This document shows positions 57,115 to 64,000 of a stretch of DNA of 64,000 bases, piece by piece. The stretch comes from Acheta domesticus. Taxonomy: Eukaryota; Arthropoda; Insecta; Orthoptera; Gryllidae. The stretch lies in assembly GCA_031308135.1 (NCBI GenBank), contig JAHLJT010008756.1:109024453-109088452 (forward strand), written 5' to 3'. Each line of letters starts with the position of its first letter. The first letter of the stretch is position 1. Both the position numbers and the translations under genes were made by a program. Below the pieces are notes generated by a model. It had not been told where the DNA came from and made no database searches. It saw nothing but the letters and a program-made list of their open reading frames with translations.

Positions 57115-57530
57115 TGGCGCCATTTTTTGAATGTTGTCAAACTGTCCCAAGAGCTTCGTGTAAAGAACTCCCCAAAATTAAAATATCGGTTTCAAATTCC
57201 AGGGGCACTGACATCAGCCAGATTGATCGGGAAATATCAATTTTCGAGAAAATCGGCTGAACGGTTTAGTCTCTAGCATTGTTCACAGACAGACGGACAC
57301 ACGTTTTGCCGTCATTCAATTTTCCGGTATGAAGGAGCCAAAAAAATGGATTCTGTTTGCACCACAAGTTAGTGAATATTCTTTCTTAGTGTAGCAACTG
57401 GATTTATCCACTTTTTCGTTACCAGGGCCCTGTAATGAGAGTTTTCTACCGAAAATTCGCAGTGTTTTCGCGCAGCATTGCATAACTTTCTCTTCGTAAG
57501 AATTTGCTTCTTTAGCGAGGAAGTAAAAGA
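57115..57530 (-). repeat. Dispersed repeat family X, copy X6 (long copy)
   Basis: On the minus strand it has CTTTTACTTCCTCG (57516-57528 in complement), GTTATGCAATGCTGCG, AAAGTGGATAAATCC, CACTAACTTGTGGTGC, GTGTCCGTCTGTCTGTGAAC and TTGAAACCGATATTTTAATT. The first 82 codons are open (57564-57316), including YFLAKEANSYEEKVMQCC. This is the clearest reference copy of the family in the window. Confidence 0.7.
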
Positions 57531-57534
57531 GATA

Positions 57535-58770
57535 ATGATTTAACATTTTGCCTTCTGAATTCAATAAAAGCTCTCAGTTCCACATACTAGCTCATATTGT
57601 AACCGCTAATACGCGATTACAGTTTAAATAAGTGAGAAAATAGTAGTGAAGACACGACACCGTATCTTGGACAAATAGTCCTCTGGTGGCGAGGAGATGG
57701 CGACAGTCGTAAACTCAATTTCTGAACGCACTCTGATGCCAGCCAATGAAAAACTAGTATGAACAAACGGAAACGGCAAGAGCTTGTGCCAAAAGAATCC
57801 AACCTTCTTCTTGTCCGAGTCACCGAAACGAGCAGTTGTATGAATTCGTTTTCTTATCTTGTTGAAGTTGCCAAAGTGAATAGTCAGCCATCTTGTGCGC
57901 TACGACGAACGTTGAGCGACACGTAAAAGAGCGAGTACGCTGTACCAGCAAGTCTGTACTATTTTTTGAAATTTCATTCTGAAAATATATTTATAGAATC
58001 TCCAGAATTATAAGAACTCTAATCGACATTGCAATTAATTTGACTTTTGCCAATTACGAAGTCATAAGTGGAGATTCTGGACTTGGATTCGGAGGTGACC
58101 ATCGCCTGAGGTGCCAACGGCAAAACATCGCTAACCGAGGGGAGACGGCGCCCGGAGGCCTCACGATTTCGACGCAGCAGGCAGCGCGCGGAGCGGCGCA
58201 AGGGACCCTACGACCTTGGAGGCGTGGACAACATTTTGCAATTGACTTCGCAGCGTGGAATTCTCCGGAGGTTCGACGGCCGTGAGTTTAACGAAACCAA
58301 AAGAACTTTTACTAAATCTCAATTTAGAACTGTACCGCACAGTATTCTTGCTAATTTGACAAGTCATTTCTTTTTTCTTCCTGAAGTCGTAATTGAAATC
58401 AGATAAGGGTATTTTGTAAATAATGTAAAATTGTGTTCTTGTACAGAATTAATTGACTAAATTCACGTGTAATGAATCCAAAGGTGTTACAAGAAATTTG
58501 AATATTGTATGTGTATGTATTTTTTTCAGGGTTATTGTTTTGAAGTGTATTTTGTGTGTTTTTCTCAGTGAATTTTGTGTGTGTATAAGTTATTACTTGG
58601 AAATAAGGTGCAAAGTTAACATCTTCTTAGAGAAAACTGCAGTTTTTAGGTAGGGAAAGATAGCTACCGTAATTAAATGTAAATTTAGTTGTACAAAACT
58701 TTCCTTCATAAGAATATATCTTCAATGTTATTTCAAATTGTGTTGGAATGTTAATTGGTAGTTAGTTGAA
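57535..58770. other. Mixed DNA, a GC-richer patch at 58.06-58.28 kb
   Basis: No gene supported. The patch has GGAGATTCTGG and GGCGCCCGGAGGCC strings but no repeat partner that I could find with confidence. Confidence 0.35.
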
Positions 58771-58826
58771 AAGACGAACCCACCCCGATAGGGAATTTTA
58801 TTCTACCTAGAAATTTCCCAGGTGTG

Positions 58827-58851
58827 CGTGACGGGACAGCTATCCGTCACG
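58827..58851. repeat. Short hairpin CGTGACGG/CCGTCACG
   Basis: Eight-base arms (58827-58834 and 58844-58851) around a nine-base loop. A weaker GGGAATTT-type hairpin lies just upstream (58791-58819). Function unknown. Confidence 0.5.
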
Positions 58852-58854
58852 GAA

Positions 58855-61440
58855 TTAGTAAATGAAAGATTTGCTATTTGTAACAAGTAAAAGAGCAGGG
58901 TTTGGTTACAATACTTTATGAATTTTCAGCATGCCTCTCATAATTTTAGTTTAATTAGCTTAATTTTAATGCTTTTTAGTTCAATTATGAAATGCATTTC
59001 ATTCTTAACTTAATTATTTGTTAATAAAATTGCTGTTCGTGATTTCATAATGTGACGATATGTATTGATAATCTACATTAAGCGCAAATATCATCTTAAT
59101 ATAATTAAATAATGTTTTGAAATTCGTAATGAAAACTATGAAGCTGAAATTTGTTCGCTTTGGAATAGCAGCTCTGCAATTTTCCCGCACTGCTATAAAA
59201 AGCATCCTCTTACTGGGGACTTTTTTGATAGTTGTGTGTCCATCTACCTCTTTTTCATTCATGAAACATTCTGGATTCCCAGTGGTGAATTCATAAAACA
59301 TATATTGAATTTTCACTTTAGATTCAACTAATTAAAAAAAATTGCCACTAAGAAATATATTTATGTTTCTCTATCTACTGTCATTGATCGACGTAAAAAG
59401 GGTCCATATGCTGAAAAGCCGTTTTGAGAAAAACTGTGTTGAAAGTTTTGTTTGTATATTTAAGTTTGTGACTTTTGATAACGGGATAAAAATAACTGAA
59501 ATATAAAAGTAGTTATTCAACACATTTATACGCATTAAAAAGAAAGGCAAAACTCTTTCCTTATTTGAAAACAATAATTTTTATGCATGAACCTTTTTAT
59601 GCAGAACAAATTTTAAGCAATAAAATGAAATAAAAATGTCAAATACATAGAATGAAATATTAACACAGAGAGAGTAATAGCTTTTAGAAATATATTAAAC
59701 CATTCTCCGCCACAAGCTTAAACATTTTATTTGCAAAAAAGACAATATACTTAACAATAGTAAGTATGAGAACATGGAAGAAAAAGTCTCATACTTTAAA
59801 TCTTCTTTTAAGAACTCAACATACTTTCAAGAAGTTAATATCCTCTTCAGCTAGAAATCGATATATAAAATTTTTACATTAGCAACTTTCTTACGATTAA
59901 CATCTGGACGTACTGATTTTCCAGTAGTAACAATATCAAATCCTTGTACACCTCGATATGCTACAAAGTTTGGAGTATGTGCAAGAACGCAGGATAGCGC
60001 CATTGGTAAGGAATTTTATGGGCACATAATTCTTTATCATTATTGATGTAGGATCATGACCAGCTCCTACATCATTTATGTCACTATTATCACTCGTTTT
60101 CTATTAATAATGATAATAATCATGATAATGATAATAATGGTAATAACAAATAAAATTTCGTTCTAAACAAAAAAGAAACAAAAAAACAAACGATTATACG
60201 GTCACATTTGCAGCTACCGGCTTGTGCACTGCAACTGCGCAGATGATTTCAAACTTAGGTACAACCCTCAGTTTTAAAGATACAGAAATGAAACTTCGAG
60301 CTCACCGTGTTTAGTGGATGTGATTGAATAGCCATTTTGCGTGAAAATGAAATAGACTTATGTGCCCTTCTTACGTCGACTGCCAGAAGCAACAAATATT
60401 TCAGAAAAAAGACAAATTGAGTAACCCAGATCAATGAGAATAATTTGCAAAATTTATATTATTGAAAAGATTTTAATTGATTTAATTCATCTTTTGAAGT
60501 AATCAAAATTAGAGAGACTTTAAATCTACGTATCGTTAAAGTAATAATAAAACGCATCATCTTCTGTGAGATACCAACGTTCATTAGTAAAGTAGTAAAA
60601 AAATTACTACATTTGTCCATGAAAATGAAAAATTAGTCTTCGTCCATATGATTTTATTTGACACAAGAACCAGATGAGCGAAAAAAAAACTTTATGCATT
60701 AATTAAACTTTTTCTCCTCTTTTCTTTCAAAGAAATGTTGCTCGTAGATCTGTCAGAAATGCTATTCCAAATGAACCACATACAAACAGTAATGTAATAA
60801 TAAAATACTTTTAAAAACCGTCAGACATTTCCAAATGAAGTATGAATAATTCATGAACAACTTTCATTACGAGGTATACGTGCGAAAGGATGCAATATGA
60901 TGCGGTTCAAATTATTACTCTAAAGCGAATCCCTTGACACTGCTCCATCTCAACTCTGCACACGCCACAATTCTTCTTTTCTGCCAGACAGACACGAGAA
61001 ATGCATTTCAAAGAAGCCTGCCGGATTTGTCTTATTTAGTGACGTGAACAAACGAGATGAAAATTTAATAAATTCAACAGGCGTTAAAGCATCAAATGAT
61101 TTCATGCTAAGCTAAAGGGAATGCGCGCATACCAAAAATGTTTCTCCTCTTAGTGTCATTTCTCAGTAACTATCCATTTACAAAAAGTGGATTAAAGATC
61201 TTCAATTGAGGGTAAAAATTGCATTGATAGAGAAATATCTAACTTCTGTGTTAATTCTTTGGTTGCAACGAGCTTGAGAGGCGGCTAAAATGCTACCTGG
61301 GTGTTTGATCTTACTTTAGTACAACCATACGTTGACTTGTAAATAGTGGATGTGTATAAAGGACGTTATGAAAATGGTTTTGGATTACGAATATGAATAA
61401 AGAATACTTCTATAATTTCTCAAGTCTTATATATAATTAT
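58855..61440. other. AT-rich DNA, no feature recognised
   Basis: No supported gene or repeat; a short (TAATAA)-type stretch near 60105-60145. Confidence 0.4.
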
Positions 61441-61453
61441 AACAATTATCTTA

Positions 61454-61506
<53 letters not shown>

Positions 61507-61690
61507 TCCGCAAAATTTGTGTGAGAACTTGGCTAAACTTCGAGACCATTCAAAAGACTCGGAAGTGCAATAAACTGTTTTATTTGGAACAGCCCACCTT
61601 TTGCGCGAAGTATTGTAGAGGCACAGACAGTCCATAGATCTACTCCTTAGGTAGCTTAATGCAACCTGGAGTGGATTTTATTTTCAGCGT
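61454..61690 (-). mobile_element. LINE 3' end with (ATT)n tail
   Basis: On the minus strand, about 180 bp runs into TTTAGCCAAGTTCTCACAC, AAATTTTGCGGAATT and then (ATT)n (61454-61505). This is the layout of a LINE 3' UTR with a trinucleotide tail. The coding part is absent. Confidence 0.45.
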
Positions 61691-61709
61691 TTAGTCGTGA
61701 TGTAATGGA

Positions 61710-61790
61710 ATAATAATAACAATAATAATAATGATAATAATAATAATGATAATAATAATAATAATAATAATAGCAATAGTAATAATAAGT
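61710..61790. repeat. Imperfect (AAT)n microsatellite
   Basis: AAT units with scattered substitutions, ending at the 5' edge of the second R4-like relic. Confidence 0.9.
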
Positions 61791-61796
61791 CGAAAC

Positions 61797-62114
61797 AAGA
61801 AGTATTCAGATTAACAGGGGAATTTTTGAAGGAGAATCGCCTCCTCTCTGCTATTTTGCATTCGTTTGATTCCATTATCCAGACAGTTGTCTCTCACTGA
61901 GTTTGGTTATAAGCTCCATGGTGACGAAAGACTAGTATCAATTTTGTTTTAAATGGATAATCTTAAAGTGTTTGCTAAGAATGAAGGGATTCTCTCCCAA
62001 ATGCTACCCATCGTCAATGATTTAAGCAATGACATATCCATGATATTTGGTCTTGACAAATGTGCAAAAATCAATTGAAAGGTAGAGACGTCAGCGAGAA
62101 TGAAAACTTGATAT
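61797..62114 (+). pseudogene. R4-like LINE relic, copy 2, left part
   Basis: Closely similar in DNA sequence to 7690-8010: AGTATTCAGATTAACAGGGG, ATAAGCTCCATGGTGA, AAAGTGTTTGCTA, GATTCTCTCCCAAAT and TTGGTCTTGACAAATGTG. It encodes the same RT region (INRGIF, MDNLKVFAK, DKC) with stops. It breaks at 62114, and the matching continuation resumes at 63720. Confidence 0.7.
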
Positions 62115-63719
62115 TCTGACGGTCCATTTGGACGCGTCTCATAATTGTAAATAAACTGGACAAAATAATCGGAATAGACACATTTCAGTAAAGAAACAGT
62201 CGAAGGTCCAATGGTGAAGGTATAAAGTGTTACTTATTTTTAAAAATTCAAGAAACTATGCTGTTAACAGATATGTGAGAAATAAATGAGAAATAAAGAA
62301 CCCTTAGGAAATAAATAAACGTCGCACGAACTCTATGTTATTTTGGAATAACGGAAAACGTTAATTAAATAAATGTTCGTATAATAGGCAAAGACAATTG
62401 AATGTGTTGTACACGTGATGAGCGATTACATAAAGTTTTAAATATAAAAAAATTAGAAATTCGGAAAAAGGAAATGTAATTAATACTATTATTTCGATTT
62501 TCATTGGATTCCAATTTATAAAATGGAAAGTGGAAATGTACAGCGGTTTCGACAAAGAAAAGATCTGTCCTTTGTTTCACACTTCGCGCTACAGGAAAGG
62601 GATGCAACAATGAATATATACAGACGGGTTTGTGATTTTGTACTGGCAACATCGTGCTGCGATCGAATCTTGGATTTGTGTACAATTTTTTATGAACGAT
62701 TTTATATTTTTGAATTTTTTATTTATGAATATTTTTTTATGATTCACAAAGGTGGCGTTTTATTGTTAATTCGAGAGTGTTTTATTTTGGAATTTGGACG
62801 AAGAAGAATGTGGTAATGGAACGAAATATGGACTTGGACGCAGGCTTTGGCAGCGGTCGGGGACGATCCCATTACCGGATCCATTGAAATCAACTACCAG
62901 GGAAGCGAAACAAATTTTATCAAATCAAAATTACAACAAGGCCAAGATCTGTGAGCAGGTTTAAAAGCAAAGTAAAATGACATATCAGAATATATTAAGT
63001 TCAGCACTCAAAAGGCATGTGCATTCGTATGAATGGAAATGTAAATAATATATGTATGAATGTGTGAATGATACTTGGATTTTTTGTTAAGGTAAATTGT
63101 TTTCTATGAAAAGGGGATGTACATAAAATTTGTTGTTGTTATGTTTTTTGTGTATTAGAATGAGAACTGGATTTGCCGAGATTCATTTCGGCAAGACAAA
63201 AAATTGAGTAATAAATAATTGCTGGTATTACGATCGGCAACATTGTTGAAAGTCTGTGTTATTTTTCAGTAGGTAGCAAAAGCCCAATGATAGGTGAAAG
63301 AACGAGCGAGACATCCAGGTTCCCAAATAAATATAATATGATTCGTTTTTCTGAATAGCAACGACTACACATTAAAATATAAATTTGTACTGGGAGGAAC
63401 ATAAACCGAAGAAACATAGGAGTGTTTGCAGATCTATATTTAAGAATTATGGCGGTAGTTAACAACTCGTAAATTTGTAAAATAAAACAGATTTTTTAAT
63501 GAATACGAAGATAGAGGTGTGCATGTCACACGTAATTTGATATTGTCGTGATCTCGTCGAGTAAGTTTGCAACTGACGACTTGGCAGCCATTGTGCCAAT
63601 TTTATTTCCTGCTTGTTACGTCGCGTATACAAACACAAATGGATACATGTCCTAGTGTGGGGGTATAATTAAAAATCATAAACATTTATTATTGATTCTA
63701 AGATTTATGATCCCTTACA
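62115..63719. mobile_element. 1605-bp insertion splitting R4-like copy 2
   Basis: Comparison with copy 1 (which reads straight through TTGATATGCACACTG) shows that this stretch is extra. ATAT is present at both junctions (62111-62114, 63720-63723), a possible 4-bp duplication. The insert is AT-rich with a CGGTCCATTTGGACG motif at its left edge (62120-62133). No open frame in it has a recognisable domain, and no terminal repeats were seen. Confidence 0.5.
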
Positions 63720-63905
63720 ATATGCACACTGTGATTCAAGATCTTGAGCCAAGTACAACTTACAATATCTTGGTATTGAAAAATGTGAAACCATCTCGAA
63801 CGACCCAAGCTTTGTTCTGCAGTCTGCTCTAAACTTAAGGAATAAAATATATGCCATTGGTAGTTTGAATCGAATCATGAATCGAAAAAACAGAAAACTG
63901 TAACG
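63720..63905 (+). pseudogene. R4-like LINE relic, copy 2, right part
   Basis: Matches 8009-8280 of copy 1: ATATGCACACTGTGATTCAA, ATCTCGAACGAC, CTGCAGTCTGCTCT, GGAATAAAATAT and CGAAAAAACAGAAAA. There are two internal deletions of about 46 and 55 bp relative to copy 1. Inactive. Confidence 0.7.
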
Positions 63906-64000
63906 CTCACCCTGATTTTACCAATCAATTCAGAACTTTGCAAAAACAATTATTCAACAGTTCTCACTTAATGTATGATTTATCACCATTTTGCTTTAGA

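Overview
This window is eukaryotic nuclear DNA, almost certainly from an insect. It is mostly AT-rich and intron/intergenic-like, with dinucleotide and trinucleotide microsatellites, tRNA-derived SINEs, non-LTR retrotransposons, a decayed piggyBac transposase and solo LTRs. A run of exactly 1000 Ns (47378-48377) marks a scaffold gap. The low gene content and many old, mutually nested repeats suggest a large, repeat-rich genome; a polyneopteran such as a stick insect, grasshopper or cockroach is a guess from repeat style, not a demonstrated placement. I could not support any host protein-coding gene, functional tRNA or rRNA gene. Nearly all open reading frames outside the CR1-type element are short or lie in GC-rich or simple-sequence DNA.

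Layout. 0-6.6 kb: microsatellites, a SINE copy (about 1.53-1.94 kb), a 15-bp G-rich minisatellite (3.75-4.05 kb) and GC-rich islands. 6.7-9.75 kb: two inverted copies of a dispersed repeat (called X here) bracket a 350-nt polypyrimidine tract and a decayed R4-like LINE, itself interrupted by a short LINE tail with a 9-bp target duplication. 11.3-13.6 kb: degenerate CpG-rich simple sequence and a second SINE copy. 14.8-18.8 kb: two apparent solo LTRs (1160 and 628 bp), each inserted in a (TA)n tract. 19.4-20.4 kb: a foldback element and a piggyBac transposase relic. 20.9-25.6 kb: the best-preserved element, a CR1-superfamily LINE with an esterase ORF1 and an endonuclease/reverse transcriptase ORF2 broken at three A-runs.

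26-37 kb: several old repeats, two families of which occur as inverted pairs about a common centre near 32.2-32.3 kb. At 36.1 kb a 172-bp insertion with a 13-bp target duplication carries a 38-bp inverted repeat enclosing a hammerhead-ribozyme-like core, recalling Penelope-like element ends. A tRNA-derived SINE follows at 36.75 kb. 37-47 kb: GC-rich islands, SINE fragments and a TATA-bearing LTR-like segment (46.55-47.2 kb). 48.4-64 kb: a gap-truncated SINE, a CpG island with a GGGGGC hexanucleotide repeat and a minus-strand TATA box (52.6-53.1 kb), another SINE, two more X copies, and a second R4-like LINE split by a 1.6-kb insertion.

The genes here do not work together as a pathway; the content is a record of layered transposition. 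The item most worth following is the 172-bp hammerhead-like insertion, then the mirrored repeat arrangement at 28.5-36.1 kb and the pair of LTRs sitting in TA repeats.
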